A DNA stretch of 64,000 bases from Mycobacterium sp. (GCA_025966225.1 JAOPVI010000086.1:33772-97771), one strand, 5' to 3'; positions 32,382-41,385 are shown, counted from the first letter of the stretch. Notes: generated from the letters alone by a model not told the origin. A program made the numbers and translations.

Positions 32382-33337
32382 GCCCAGTTGCCCGACGCAA
32401 TTCGGGTGCGGTCTTCGCCGCTGAGCTCGGCTTCGGCAAGGAACTCACGTGCGACGCCGCCGTCGGTCGGGACGAAGGGATAGTCGGCGGCGAACATGAT
32501 TCGTCCGACCCCGACGACGTCGACGGCCCACTGCAGGTACCGCTGACTGAAGACGCCGCCAGGGGTGAGGTAGACGTTGTCGCGGACGTACTCGGAGATG
32601 GTGCGCGACAACGCCGCAACCGGGGCCATCCGGTCGATCCGCTCGAGATAGAACGGCACCATTTCGCCCCAGTGCCCCAAGATCACCTGCAGTCGCGGGA
32701 ACCGGTCGAAGACACCTGCCAGGATGAGCCGGAGCAACTCGACGCCCGCGTCGTAGTGCCAACCCACTCCGTGGGTGGCGAACGCGGCGTCCACGACGTC
32801 GCCGAATCCGCCGTAGTAAGCGGCTCGCACCGCTGCCGGCGGCGATTGCGGATGCAGGTAGAGCGGCGCGCCGAGCGCCTCGGCCGCCTCGAAAATCGGC
32901 CAGAACTCAGTGTGATCGATTGGAGTGTCACGCACGCGGCTGAAGATCAGTGCCCCGTTGAAGCCGAGCGTGGTTACCGCGCGGGCCAATTCGTCCGCCG
33001 CGGCCTCCGGACGCTGGGCCGCCAGGGTCGCGAAGCCCTGCAGCCGGTCCGGATGTGCACGCACCGCGGCGGCGGCCTCGTCGTTGCACGCAGTCTGCAG
33101 TGCGACGCCATCGGCCGCGTCGAGATTCCACACGCCAGGCGTGGTCAACGAGAGCACCTGAGTGTCGACCCCCGCTGCGTCCATCACGGCCAGACGTTCG
33201 TCGCCGAGCGAAAGTAGCGCCCGTTCGGCGGCACCGGCCGAGCCCGTGGCTGGGTCCTGCCACCGCGGATCGAGGCGCTGCCACGCCTTGAGGACGTCGG
33301 CGGTGACGTAGTGCTCTTCCAGCCCAACGATTTTCAT
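32354..33337 (-). CDS. Amidohydrolase-2 family protein, gamma-resorcylate-decarboxylase-like
   Basis: The 327-residue TIM-barrel protein has the N-terminal metal motif LEEHY (ExH) rather than HxH, a metal-ligand His in YLHPQSP, GHWGE and the catalytic Asp in ADYPF. This ligand pattern is that of 2,6-dihydroxybenzoate (gamma-resorcylate) decarboxylases. Decarboxylation of an aromatic acid is likely but the substrate is inferred only. It is divergent from a MarR gene with a perfect palindrome between them. Confidence 0.85.
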   Translation of the reverse strand: MKIVGLEEHYVTADVLKAWQRLDPRWQDPATGSAGAAERALLSLGDERLAVMDAAGVDTQVLSLTTPGVWNLDAADGVALQTACNDEAAAAVRAHPDRLQGFATLAAQRPEAAADELARAVTTLGFNGALIFSRVRDTPIDHTEFWPIFEAAEALGAPLYLHPQSPPAAVRAAYYGGFGDVVDAAFATHGVGWHYDAGVELLRLILAGVFDRFPRLQVILGHWGEMVPFYLERIDRMAPVAALSRTISEYVRDNVYLTPGGVFSQRYLQWAVDVVGVGRIMFAADYPFVPTDGGVAREFLAEAELSGEDRTRIASGNWAQLCAAIRR

Positions 33338-33385
33338 GATCTACCCTAGGTGTCGAGGATGGCTTCCGCATTGCCCCTTCAGTCG

Positions 33386-33405
33386 ATAGTAAACGCATTT
33401 ACTAT
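33386..33405. promoter_or_regulatory. MarR operator between amidohydrolase and marR
   Basis: ATAGTAAA (33386-33393), CGCA, TTTACTAT (33398-33405) is a perfect 20-bp inverted repeat in the 97-bp divergent region. It is strikingly AT-rich for this genome and is the size of known MarR sites. It probably controls both the aromatic-acid amidohydrolase and the regulator. Confidence 0.75.
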
Positions 33406-33434
33406 TTGTTGGCTGGGAACTAGGCTCGGGGTTC

Positions 33435-33905
33435 ATGGGCAACGACGCACACGCCATCACCGACCTCTTCGAGACCGTTTCGCTCGGTGGTCCCGAGCGT
33501 GCCGTCGGCTTCGTGATCTGGCGCGTGATGCACCGCTACGTGCGGGCGGCCGACCGCGCGCTGACCGGTCTCGGGCTGACCCACCTGCAGTTCCAAACGC
33601 TGGCGCTGGCGGCCTGGCTCGGGCGATCCGGAGCCCCCGTCACCCAGGTCGACGTCGCCAGGGCCGGCGACATCGCGCCGATGCAGGTGTCGCACATGAT
33701 GAAGACGTTGGCGGCCAAGGACTGGATCGGCCGCCCGCGCAGCACCTCCGACGTCCGCGCCAAGAACGTCGAGGTGACGACCGCTGGGGTGGCGGTGCTC
33801 CGGCGCGCGTTGCCCGTGATGATCGATGTGCAGCGCGAGGTGTTCGGCGCGGCGGGTGAGCCTGGCGGCATCCTGCTGAATTCGCTTCTGCAGCTGGACG
33901 ACTAG
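33435..33905 (+). CDS. MarR-family transcriptional regulator
   Basis: A 156-residue protein with the MarR winged helix (VTQVDVARAGDIAPMQVSHMMKTLAAKDWIGRPRSTSDVRAKNVEVTTAG). Start is ATG 33435. Its divergent neighbour is the aromatic-acid-type amidohydrolase, which suggests that an aromatic carboxylate relieves repression. The ligand is unproven. Confidence 0.9.
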   Translation: MGNDAHAITDLFETVSLGGPERAVGFVIWRVMHRYVRAADRALTGLGLTHLQFQTLALAAWLGRSGAPVTQVDVARAGDIAPMQVSHMMKTLAAKDWIGRPRSTSDVRAKNVEVTTAGVAVLRRALPVMIDVQREVFGAAGEPGGILLNSLLQLDD

Positions 33906-33916
33906 GATTCACCCCC

Positions 33917-34765
33917 TCAGCTTCGCGACCGCAGAACCGCATCGTAGAGCTCACGCCGCGACGGGGCACCGGGATTGGCCGCGATCACCTCGGCGCACGC
34001 GTCCTTCACCCTCGCGCCCGCATCGACGAGCTTCGTCACCTCGGCGACCAGTTCGGCCACGTCGGTTCGCGGGAGCGCTCCGGCCAACACGACGGTCAGC
34101 TCTCCGAGCACCCCGTCGGCAGCCCAGTCCGCAAGCTCGGCCAACGTGCCGCGCTTGACCTCCTCGTGGGTCTTGGTCAGTTCGCGGCAGACCACCGCTC
34201 GTCGATCCGCCCCCAACGTGTCGACGGCGTCGCGCAGGCATTCGCCCAACCGGCGCGGCGACTCGAAGAACACACACGTCCGTTGCTCAGCCGACAACCC
34301 GGTCAGCCACGTCACCCGCGCGGAGTGCTTGCGCGGCGCGAAACCCTCGAAGCAGAACCTGTCGGACGGAAGGCCCGACACTGCCAGCGCCGTCGTCACC
34401 GCCGAGGGCCCAGGCAGACAGCTGACCGCCAGACCCGCCGCTGCGCAAGCCGCCACCAGCCGGTAGCCCGGATCGCTGATCAGGGGCATGCCCGCATCGC
34501 TGACAACCAGCACCGTCGCACCACCCGCGACCTCCTCGACGAGCCCTGGCACCCTGGTCGCCTCGTTCTGGTCGAAGAAGCTGACGATGCGCCCAACTGG
34601 CCGGACGCCGAGCGCGCTGGCCAGCACTCGCACGCGGCGGGTGTCCTCCGCGGCGATCACGTCGGCGCTGCCCAGCGCCTCGATCAGCCGGGCCGATGCG
34701 TCCGCGGCCTGCCCAAGAGGCGTGGCGGCGAGCAGCAGGCGTCCTCCTGTCTTGGGGCCAGTCAC
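33917..34765 (-). CDS. rsmI: 16S rRNA 2'-O-ribose C1402 methyltransferase RsmI
   Basis: GTG 34765 gives 282 residues starting VTGPKTGGRLLLAATPLG; the 759-residue track ORF is a 5' shadow extension through pmt. Tetrapyrrole-methylase family motifs are AAEDTRRVRVLA, VLVVSDAGMPLISDPG, CLPGPSAVTTAL and the RELTKTHEEV segment. It corresponds to Rv1003. It is divergent from pmt with only 24 nt between start codons. Confidence 0.94.
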   Translation of the reverse strand: MTGPKTGGRLLLAATPLGQAADASARLIEALGSADVIAAEDTRRVRVLASALGVRPVGRIVSFFDQNEATRVPGLVEEVAGGATVLVVSDAGMPLISDPGYRLVAACAAAGLAVSCLPGPSAVTTALAVSGLPSDRFCFEGFAPRKHSARVTWLTGLSAEQRTCVFFESPRRLGECLRDAVDTLGADRRAVVCRELTKTHEEVKRGTLAELADWAADGVLGELTVVLAGALPRTDVAELVAEVTKLVDAGARVKDACAEVIAANPGAPSRRELYDAVLRSRS

Positions 34766-34789
34766 ACGGCACAGCCTACGATCGGCTGC

Positions 34790-36334
34790 GTGACCGCTCC
34801 GACGCTCGATGACATCGCGCCCGAGCGCTCGGCCCCGGTGATCAGTCCGGGCCCGCTGGTGCCGATGCCCGACTTCGGCCCGCAGGACCGTTTGCAGGGC
34901 TGGGTCATGACGGCAATCATCACCGCGCTCGCGGCGCTCACGCGGTTCCTCAACCTCGGATCGCCAACGGATGCAGGCACCCCGATCTTCGACGAGAAGC
35001 ACTACGCGCCGCAGGCCTGGCAGCTGCTGGGCAACGGCTTCGTCGAGGACAACCCCGGCTACGGGCTGGTGGTGCACCCGCCGGTCGGCAAGCAGCTGAT
35101 GGCGATCGGTGAGGCGCTGTTCGGCTACACCGGACTGGGCTGGCGGTTCTCCGGCGCAGTGTGCGGCGTGATCATCGTGCTGCTGGTGGCCCGCATCGTC
35201 CGGCGGATCACCCGCTCGACGCTGATCGGCGGCATCGCCGGGCTGTTGATCATCGCCGACGGCGTCAGCTTCGTGACGGCGCGCACCGCGCTGCTCGACG
35301 TCTTCCTGGTGGTTTTCGTGGTCGCCGCATTCGGCGCGCTGATCGTCGATCGCGACCAGATGCGCGAGCGGATGCACGTCGCGCTGCTCGAAGGCCGCAT
35401 CGCGGACACCCCGTGGGGGCCCAGACTCGGAGTGCGGTGGTGGCGATTCGGCGCCGGGGTGCTGCTCGGCCTTTCGTTCGCGACGAAGTGGTCGGGCCTG
35501 TACTTCATCTTGTTCTTCGGCCTGATGACGTTGGCGTTCGACGTCGTCGCCAGGCGGCAGTACCGAGTGCCGCGACCGTGGCTCGGGACGTTGCGGCGCG
35601 ACTTCGGGCCCGCGGTCTACGTATTCGGCTTCATCCCGTTCGCCGTCTACCTCGGCTCGTACGCGCCCTGGTTCGCGTCGGAGACCGCCATCGACCGCCA
35701 CGAGGAGTACCGGTCGATCGGCGAGGGTGGTCTGTTGCCAGACGCCATTCGGTCGCTGTGGCACTTCACCTACGGCGTCTTCAAGTTCCACTCGGAATTG
35801 ACCAACGCCGCAGGCAACCACCACCCGTGGGAGTCGAAGCCGTGGACGTGGCCGATGTCGCTGCGCCCGGTGCTCTACGCGATCGACCAGGACAACATCG
35901 CGGGTTGCGGTACCCAGTCGTGCGTCAAGGCCGTGATGCTCGTTGGCACGCCTGCGATGTGGTTCGTCGCGGTGCCGGTGCTGGGCTGGGCGCTGTGGCG
36001 GGCGTTCGTCAAGCGCGACTGGCGCTACGCGGTGGCGCTGACCGGCTATTTCGCGGGTTACCTGCCTTGGTTCGCCGACATCGACAGGCAGATGTACTTC
36101 TTCTACGCCGCGCCAATGGCCCCGTTCATGGTGATGATCATCGCGTTGATACTGGGCGACGTGCTCTACGCGCCGAGGCAGAACGCGGAACGCCATGCGC
36201 TCGGGTTACTCGTGGTGTGTTTCTATGTCGCGCTTGTCATTACGAACTTCGCCTGGCTGTACCCGGTGCTGACGGGCCTCCCGATCTCACAATCGACGTG
36301 GAACATGGAGATCTGGCTGCCCTCCTGGCGCTAG
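34790..36334 (+). CDS. pmt: Protein O-mannosyltransferase
   Basis: A 514-residue polytopic GT39 enzyme that mannosylates Sec-exported proteins, as Rv1002c does. Acidic catalytic residues are in the first extracytoplasmic loop (TPIFDEKHYAPQAW). About ten hydrophobic helices follow, and the C-terminal luminal segment includes HHPWESKPWTWP. GTG 34790 is the start and leaves almost no leader. The track start at 34166 is a shadow of rsmI. Confidence 0.94.
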   Translation: MTAPTLDDIAPERSAPVISPGPLVPMPDFGPQDRLQGWVMTAIITALAALTRFLNLGSPTDAGTPIFDEKHYAPQAWQLLGNGFVEDNPGYGLVVHPPVGKQLMAIGEALFGYTGLGWRFSGAVCGVIIVLLVARIVRRITRSTLIGGIAGLLIIADGVSFVTARTALLDVFLVVFVVAAFGALIVDRDQMRERMHVALLEGRIADTPWGPRLGVRWWRFGAGVLLGLSFATKWSGLYFILFFGLMTLAFDVVARRQYRVPRPWLGTLRRDFGPAVYVFGFIPFAVYLGSYAPWFASETAIDRHEEYRSIGEGGLLPDAIRSLWHFTYGVFKFHSELTNAAGNHHPWESKPWTWPMSLRPVLYAIDQDNIAGCGTQSCVKAVMLVGTPAMWFVAVPVLGWALWRAFVKRDWRYAVALTGYFAGYLPWFADIDRQMYFFYAAPMAPFMVMIIALILGDVLYAPRQNAERHALGLLVVCFYVALVITNFAWLYPVLTGLPISQSTWNMEIWLPSWR

Positions 36335-36383
36335 CTTCGCACTGCGCTCGCCCACACATTCCGCTCGCCCCACACACCGTCAG

Positions 36384-36633
36384 TTGTTCCTACGGCCGAG
36401 TTCGACATCAGGGCTGCCGCGGCCCGACCGCCGTGGACCTCGGAATGGGCTGGGACGACGCCAGGGGTGCCGTGAGCCACTACGAGTCATTCGAAGGATC
36501 CGTCGTGCAACGAATTCGACGCCAAGAACTGATACAACAGCTGGGCTGGTTCGAGATCGAAGTCGTCGATGCCCATTCGCCCATGTCGGTCGTGCGTCGG
36601 GCTCGCAACGCCCTGCTACGGCGCCGCCGCTGA
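36384..36633 (+). pseudogene. Remnant of a DUF559-type (endonuclease-like) gene
   Basis: In one frame the sequence reads LRPSSTSGLPRPD. In the next frame it continues VDLGMGWDDARGAVSHYESF and ends RRQELIQQLGWFEIEVVDAHSPMSVVRRARNALLRRRR before TGA 36631. GLPRP, DMGW-x-AV-x-Y and the RR-LGW-x-V-x-V-R-R-ALRR tail are, in this order, the landmarks of DUF559/VSR-like nuclease proteins common in mycobacteria. The landmarks fall in different frames and most of the N-terminus is missing, so I read it as a frameshifted, deleted relic between pmt and arcA. A short live ORF from GTG 36433 cannot be excluded. Confidence 0.45.
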
Positions 36634-36634
36634 A

Positions 36635-37849
36635 CTACAGGGGGTCGCGGGCCACCGGACACGACATACAACGTGGCCCGCCGCGGCCCGTACCGAGTTC
36701 CGACGCCGCGATCGGTAGCACCTCGATGCCCGAATCTGCTAGCCGCGCATTGGTTTCGGCATTGCGCTCGTATGCGACGACGACGCCAGGGGCCAACGCC
36801 AGCGTGTTGTTGCCGTCGTCCCACTGCTCACGCTCCGCCGTGACGGGGTCGAGCCCGGTGTCGATGACCCGCAGCTTCTCGATGCCCATGGCGTCGGCGG
36901 CGGCCTGGACGAAGGGTGCTGCGCGTTCGATCGTCACGCCGTCGGACTTTTGGCGAATCGTGAACGCCGACAATGAATCGACGACGTTCGGGTACATGAC
37001 CACGGCGTCGGTATCGACCATCGTGCACACGGTGTCCAGATGCATCTGTGCGCGTTCCTGAGCGATCGGCACGGCCAACACGGTGTGCGCAAGGTTGTCG
37101 TCGAAAAGACTGCGCGCCAGCGCCTCCGCGCCTGCAGGCGTGGTCCGCTCACCCACTCCGACGGCGACCACGCCCGGCCCCAGCAGCAGCACGTCGCCGC
37201 CCTCGACGGGGGCCGACCGCGACTCGTAGGCCCGTCGCACGCCGAGGAACCGGGGGTGGTGGGCGTAGATCAGGTCGGTCAGCGACGTCTCGCGCATCCG
37301 CGCGGGCAACGCCAGCGACGTGATGGCCACGCGCGGCCCGATCCAGAACGACGAATCGCGGGTGAACAGCAGATTCGGCAGCGGATCGATGACGAAGTCG
37401 CCGCCGTGATGCATGCGGCGCACCAACGACAGCTCGCCCTCGTGGAACGGCAGCTCGTTGAACGTCATCCCCGCCATCAGCACCCGCGCAAGGGTGTCCG
37501 GATCCAGCGTGCGCAGGTACTTCGAAAGTTCTTGGGCCAGTGGCAATCCGAGCCGGCGCGAGTCGACGGCCGCGGCGATGCCCTGCATGCGGGCGGCACC
37601 ACTGACCAGCGCTTCGGTCAACAGGTCACCAAGCAATAGCACCTCGACGCCGCGGGAGCGCATCACGTCGGCGAACGCATCGTGCTCCTGCTGCGCCTTG
37701 GCCACCCAGGGCAGCCCGTCGAACAGCAGCGCGTCGTTGTTGCGTGGGGTCAGCCGCTGCAGCTCCGCGCCTGGGCGATGCAGGATGACCACACGCAGCG
37801 TGCCCACCTCTGAATTGGAGCCCAGCACAGTGCCCGTCACACCTAGCAC
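36635..37849 (-). CDS. arcA: Arginine deiminase
   Basis: ArcA converts arginine to citrulline and ammonia. Guanidino-binding motifs are [28 protein letters not shown] and the C-terminal catalytic-Cys segment [16 protein letters not shown] 37849 (404 residues) is chosen because GAGG lies 5 nt upstream; the track GTG at 37867 would lie inside the SoxR-type box. No arcB, arcC or arcD gene is adjacent, so it is not a full deiminase-pathway operon. It is divergent from soxR. Confidence 0.93.
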   Translation of the reverse strand: MLGVTGTVLGSNSEVGTLRVVILHRPGAELQRLTPRNNDALLFDGLPWVAKAQQEHDAFADVMRSRGVEVLLLGDLLTEALVSGAARMQGIAAAVDSRRLGLPLAQELSKYLRTLDPDTLARVLMAGMTFNELPFHEGELSLVRRMHHGGDFVIDPLPNLLFTRDSSFWIGPRVAITSLALPARMRETSLTDLIYAHHPRFLGVRRAYESRSAPVEGGDVLLLGPGVVAVGVGERTTPAGAEALARSLFDDNLAHTVLAVPIAQERAQMHLDTVCTMVDTDAVVMYPNVVDSLSAFTIRQKSDGVTIERAAPFVQAAADAMGIEKLRVIDTGLDPVTAEREQWDDGNNTLALAPGVVVAYERNAETNARLADSGIEVLPIAASELGTGRGGPRCMSCPVARDPL

Positions 37850-37865
37850 CGTAACCTCATTCGTC

Positions 37866-37885
37866 ACCTCAACTATTGTTTAGGT
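37866..37885. promoter_or_regulatory. SoxR-type operator between arcA and soxR
   Basis: ACCTCAAC-TATT-GTTTAGGT is a 20-bp near-perfect dyad (one mismatch per half-site pair) ending one base before the soxR ATG. It closely resembles the MerR-family SoxR box CCTCAA...TTGAGG. It is well placed to control soxR and possibly arcA. Confidence 0.75.
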
Positions 37886-37886
37886 C

Positions 37887-38318
37887 ATGGAGCTACCCGA
37901 CCTGACCCCCGGCGAGCTGTCGCATCGCAGCGGCGTGGCGGTGTCCGCACTGCACTTCTACGAACGCGAAGACCTCATCATCAGCAGACGCACCTCGGGC
38001 AACCAACGCCGCTACGGGCGCGAGACGTTGCGGCGAGTGGCCTTCATCCGGATGTCGCAGCGACTCGGCATTCCGTTGGCGCGCATCCGCGATGCGCTCG
38101 CGACGCTGCCGAACGACCGGGTCCCCACGAGCAGGGACTGGGCCAAGTTGTCCGCTGGCTGGCGCGCCGACCTCGACGAGCGCATCCTGCACCTGCAACG
38201 ATTACGCGACAACCTCACCGGCTGCATCGGATGCGGTTGCCTGAGCCTCAAGACGTGCACGCTCTCGAATCCGAACGACGTGCTGGCGGCCAGCGGGCCC
38301 GGCGCGGCCAAGCTGTGA
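37887..38318 (+). CDS. soxR: SoxR redox-sensing MerR-family regulator
   Basis: The 143-residue protein has the MerR helix-turn-helix (LSHRSGVAVSALHFYERE). The [2Fe-2S] ligand pattern C113-x2-C116-x-C118-x5-C124 (CIGCGCLSLKTC) is exactly that of SoxR. In actinobacteria SoxR usually responds to redox-active compounds and controls efflux or oxidoreductase genes, not SoxS. No soxS is present. Confidence 0.92.
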   Translation: MELPDLTPGELSHRSGVAVSALHFYEREDLIISRRTSGNQRRYGRETLRRVAFIRMSQRLGIPLARIRDALATLPNDRVPTSRDWAKLSAGWRADLDERILHLQRLRDNLTGCIGCGCLSLKTCTLSNPNDVLAASGPGAAKL

Positions 38319-38321
38319 ATT

Positions 38322-38337
38322 TCGAATGTATGTGCGA
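38322..38337. promoter_or_regulatory. SOS-box-like sequence before alkB
   Basis: TCGAAT-GTAT-GTGCGA matches the mycobacterial LexA consensus TCGAAC-N4-GTTCGA at 10 of 12 fixed positions. It ends 6 nt before the first possible alkB start. The mismatches are in the inner part of each half-site, so binding may be weak. Confidence 0.4.
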
Positions 38338-38343
38338 TAGCAT

Positions 38344-38982
38344 GTGTACGTGTCCTTGGCGGTTCAGGCGTCGCTCTTCGACCACGCCGAACGGCGTGAG
38401 CTCGGCGGCGGGGCGTGGATCGACGTGCGGGCAGGTTGGTTGACGGGCGGGCAGGAACGCAGCGACCAGGGAATTGGATTCTGCGGGGAAGACCTGTTCG
38501 ACGACCTCGAGCAGACGATCCCGTGGCGCGCCGAACGCCGCCAGATGTACGACCGCGTGCTCGACGTCCCGCGGCTGGTCAGCTTTCACGACCTCACCAC
38601 CGAGCCGGCTCCACACCCCGGCATAGCGCGGTTGCGGGTGCGGCTCAACGACATCTACGCACGCGAACTGGGCGAACCGTTCACCACGGCGGGCCTGTGC
38701 CTGTACCGCGACGGCACCGACAGCGTCGCGTGGCACGGCGACACCATCGGCCGCAGCAGCACCGAGGACACCATGGTGGCGATCGTCAGCCTCGGCGCAA
38801 GGCGGGTGTTCGCACTACGACCGCGCTCCGGCGGCCGCGCGCTCCGGCTGCCGCAGGGCCACGGCGACCTGCTGGTGATGGGTGGATCGTGTCAACGCAC
38901 GTGGGAGCACGCGGTACCCAAGACCGCCAAGCCAATGGGCCCGCGGATCAGCATCCAGTTCCGGCCAAGGAGTGTGCGCTAG
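38344..38982 (+). CDS. alkB: AlkB-like 2-oxoglutarate/Fe(II) dioxygenase
   Basis: The 212-residue protein has the AlkB facial triad: HGD in SVAWHGDTIG, the distal His in WEHAVP and 2OG-binding arginines in RISIQFR. AlkB repairs alkylated bases by oxidative demethylation. It corresponds to Rv1000c. GTG 38350 (VSLAVQASLFDHAERRELG) is an equally good start. Its end overlaps the convergent lipoprotein gene by 4 nt. Confidence 0.88.
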   Translation: MYVSLAVQASLFDHAERRELGGGAWIDVRAGWLTGGQERSDQGIGFCGEDLFDDLEQTIPWRAERRQMYDRVLDVPRLVSFHDLTTEPAPHPGIARLRVRLNDIYARELGEPFTTAGLCLYRDGTDSVAWHGDTIGRSSTEDTMVAIVSLGARRVFALRPRSGGRALRLPQGHGDLLVMGGSCQRTWEHAVPKTAKPMGPRISIQFRPRSVR

Positions 38983-39635
38983 TTGCCGCGGATCGCCTTC
39001 ACCGACGCGGACAACAGGTCGCTGGCCCGCTGGGTATTGACGGGTACCACCGGCTTGCTCGGATCGACCAGCGGATTCGCGGTCACGATCACCCGGTAGT
39101 TCCCGAAGGCCGCGACGTAGTTGTAGAGCTCGCCGCTCGCAGGCTTGCCGTTGACCATCGTCTGCACGACGCGGTGGGTGCCCAACGTGCGCACCCCGTC
39201 GATCGTCGGCGACTCGACGACCTCGTCGAGGCCGCGCATGCCGTTGGCAGCGAAGGCGAACTTCTTGCAGGCGTCGCCGGGGTCGGGGAACGGCAGCGCC
39301 TCCGACGTCTCGACGGCGATGGTGATGAACCGGTTGCCCTCACCCTCGGCCGTCGTCGCGGCCATGTTGCCCTTGAGCCCTTCCGGCACCGTCAGGCCCG
39401 CGGCGACCTTCGCGCAGTCGGCCGGATCGAAGACCACCCCTGGCGGCAGGGCCTGCCCCGACAGCAGGTGCGGATCGACGCCGGCAGGCCCAAATGTGCT
39501 GACCTTGAACGCAGGCCCGAAGCTCGACTTGACGTCGAGCACCTTGGCGATGTCGGTGGTGGTCGGGGTCGATTCACCGCTGGCGCACGCGGTCAACAGA
39601 CCGGCGCACGCGACGACGAGCAGCGTTCTGAGCAT
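38979..39635 (-). CDS. DUF5642-like secreted lipoprotein (Rv0999-like)
   Basis: ATG 39635 gives 218 residues with lipobox LTAC near residue 17. The mature part contains paired cysteines (DPADCAKVA, GDACKKF) and an ending of the type LLSASVKAIRGN. I recognise it as an Rv0999-type mycobacterial protein; function unknown. It lies 28 nt after a related lipoprotein gene and is probably in one operon with it. Confidence 0.8.
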   Translation of the reverse strand: MLRTLLVVACAGLLTACASGESTPTTTDIAKVLDVKSSFGPAFKVSTFGPAGVDPHLLSGQALPPGVVFDPADCAKVAAGLTVPEGLKGNMAATTAEGEGNRFITIAVETSEALPFPDPGDACKKFAFAANGMRGLDEVVESPTIDGVRTLGTHRVVQTMVNGKPASGELYNYVAAFGNYRVIVTANPLVDPSKPVVPVNTQRASDLLSASVKAIRGN

Positions 39636-39663
39636 CGGCGTCAATCTACCCGTCTTCGACCCG

Positions 39664-40344
39664 TCAACTTCGTATCGCCGACACGGTTTCGACCAGAAGG
39701 TTCGACGCGAAATCCTGTTCCAGCGGTGGCCCGGATGCGCCTGGATCGGTGACGAGCACGGCGTAGACGACGTAGGCGCCGAGGTATGCGACGAATGTCT
39801 CCGCCCGCGAATGCGTTTCGGTACCACCTTCGACCTTGCTCGTCATGTCCGTCGCCAAACCCAACGTCGTCGTCCCGGCGATCACGGGAGCATCCGTGAA
39901 GGCGACGACGGCGTCGGTGTGGTCGGTGAACATCCTCCATGGCACGCAACCGTCTGGAATCGCCGGTCCGAATCCCACGTTGGCCTCGGCCACCACCACG
40001 TAGGCGATGCCGCCGGGCCCGGACGCGGACCAGCCGTTGACCGGGACGTCAGCGGTGATCGGGGTGACCAGGCCGGCGCACTCCGGCGGGACGCTGTTCC
40101 AGTTCTGGCCGATGCCCCACAGCGCCGTCGGGGTGGCATCGGCAGGGAGCGCGGACAACTCGTAGTCCGGGGGAAGCTTCGTCCTGGCGCGAACGACGTT
40201 GGAGGGGGTCACCGTGAACGCAACGGACGTCGACGACGCCGGCGCTGATGACGAGGCCGAGCCCGATGAAGACGTTTCGGGTGCGGTCGCCTGACCGCAC
40301 GCCGCGCAGAGCGCCACTGCCACGCAGGACGCGAAGACGCGCAT
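39664..40344 (-). CDS. DUF5642-like lipoprotein, tandem with Rv0999-like gene
   Basis: The 226-residue protein has lipobox CAAC near residue 15, a Ser/Ala-rich linker (SSSGSASSSAPASSTS) and a mature domain with PPECAGLVTP and PDGCVPWRM. The ending NLLVETVSAIRS resembles its downstream neighbour, suggesting an old duplication. No enzymatic motif is visible. Confidence 0.78.
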   Translation of the reverse strand: MRVFASCVAVALCAACGQATAPETSSSGSASSSAPASSTSVAFTVTPSNVVRARTKLPPDYELSALPADATPTALWGIGQNWNSVPPECAGLVTPITADVPVNGWSASGPGGIAYVVVAEANVGFGPAIPDGCVPWRMFTDHTDAVVAFTDAPVIAGTTTLGLATDMTSKVEGGTETHSRAETFVAYLGAYVVYAVLVTDPGASGPPLEQDFASNLLVETVSAIRS

Positions 40345-40413
40345 GAAACCTTGGTACCACGGCTACGCTGACGGGCACCGACATCGTGGCGGGACGCGCC
40401 GAGAGGACATGTG

Positions 40414-41385
40414 ATGTGCACCCGAGTCTTGTGGAATAGCAATGACATCGCGGTCCTGACTGGTCGGACCATGGACTGGCCGGAGTCGACGGAGCCGCTC
40501 ATCGTCGCCTTCCCTCGCGGTCGCAAGCGCGACGGCGGGCTGCTGATAACGAAAGTCGTCGTTCCTGACAATCCGCTACGTTGGACGAGCACCTACGCCA
40601 GCTTGATCACGACGGTCTACGGGATAGGCACCGTCGACGGGCTCAACGAGCGGGGGCTCGGCGTCCACGCGCTGTACCTCAAGTCCACCGACGTCGGGAC
40701 TCGCAACGCCGAACTCCCCGGCCTGCACACCGGGCTGTGGGCGCAGTATCTGTTGGACCAGGCCGGCAGCGTCACCGAGGCCCTGGCTCTGATGGACGGC
40801 ATCCAGCTGGTGATGGTCAGCGCCCACGGGCACGACGCGACCCTGCACCTCGCGATCGAGGACGCCGATGGCGACAGCGCCATCGTCGAGCTCGCCGCAG
40901 GCCAGGTCGTCGTGCACCACGGCCGCGAGTTCACCCTGATGACCAACGACCCAACCTACGACGAGCAGCTGAAGTTACTTGCCGCGCAGGATTTTTCGCA
41001 TCCCAGCTGCGAGCTGCCCCTTCCCGGAAACGTCAATGCCATCGACCGATTCCAGCGGGCCGCCTACTACTCGGCGCTGCTCCCCAAGCCGCTCGACGAG
41101 CGCCAGGCCGTCGCAGGCGTCATGGCGATCATGCGCAACGTCTCGGTGCCATTCGGCGCGCCATACGCCGAATTCGGCGTCTACAACACCGAGTACCGCA
41201 CGGTGTGCGATCTGACCAACCACACCTACTTCTTCGAGCTGACCACCAGCCCGAGCATCATCTGGGTGAACTTCGACGACCTTCACCTCGATGAGGGCGC
41301 GCACGCGCAGGCCATCGACCCCTACGACGAGTCGCTGTCCGGCAACGTCACCGGCCGCTTTGCCAAGCACGAGATCGGCTTCTGA
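40414..41385 (+). CDS. Choloylglycine-hydrolase-family (Ntn) amide hydrolase
   Basis: The start is set at ATG 40414 so that Cys2 (MCTRVLWNSN) becomes the N-terminal nucleophile after Met removal; GAGAGG lies 7 nt upstream. Other family residues are GRTMDWPE, the NERGLGVHALYL strand and TNDPTYDEQL with the conserved Asn. The 323-residue enzyme belongs to the penicillin V acylase/bile-salt hydrolase/linear amide C-N hydrolase family. Lacking a signal peptide, it is cytosolic; the substrate is unknown. Confidence 0.88.
   Translation: MCTRVLWNSNDIAVLTGRTMDWPESTEPLIVAFPRGRKRDGGLLITKVVVPDNPLRWTSTYASLITTVYGIGTVDGLNERGLGVHALYLKSTDVGTRNAELPGLHTGLWAQYLLDQAGSVTEALALMDGIQLVMVSAHGHDATLHLAIEDADGDSAIVELAAGQVVVHHGREFTLMTNDPTYDEQLKLLAAQDFSHPSCELPLPGNVNAIDRFQRAAYYSALLPKPLDERQAVAGVMAIMRNVSVPFGAPYAEFGVYNTEYRTVCDLTNHTYFFELTTSPSIIWVNFDDLHLDEGAHAQAIDPYDESLSGNVTGRFAKHEIGF

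Noticed and set aside
34766-36196. N-terminal extension of the rsmI ORF
   Set aside because: It runs antisense through pmt; RsmI homology begins at GTG 34765.
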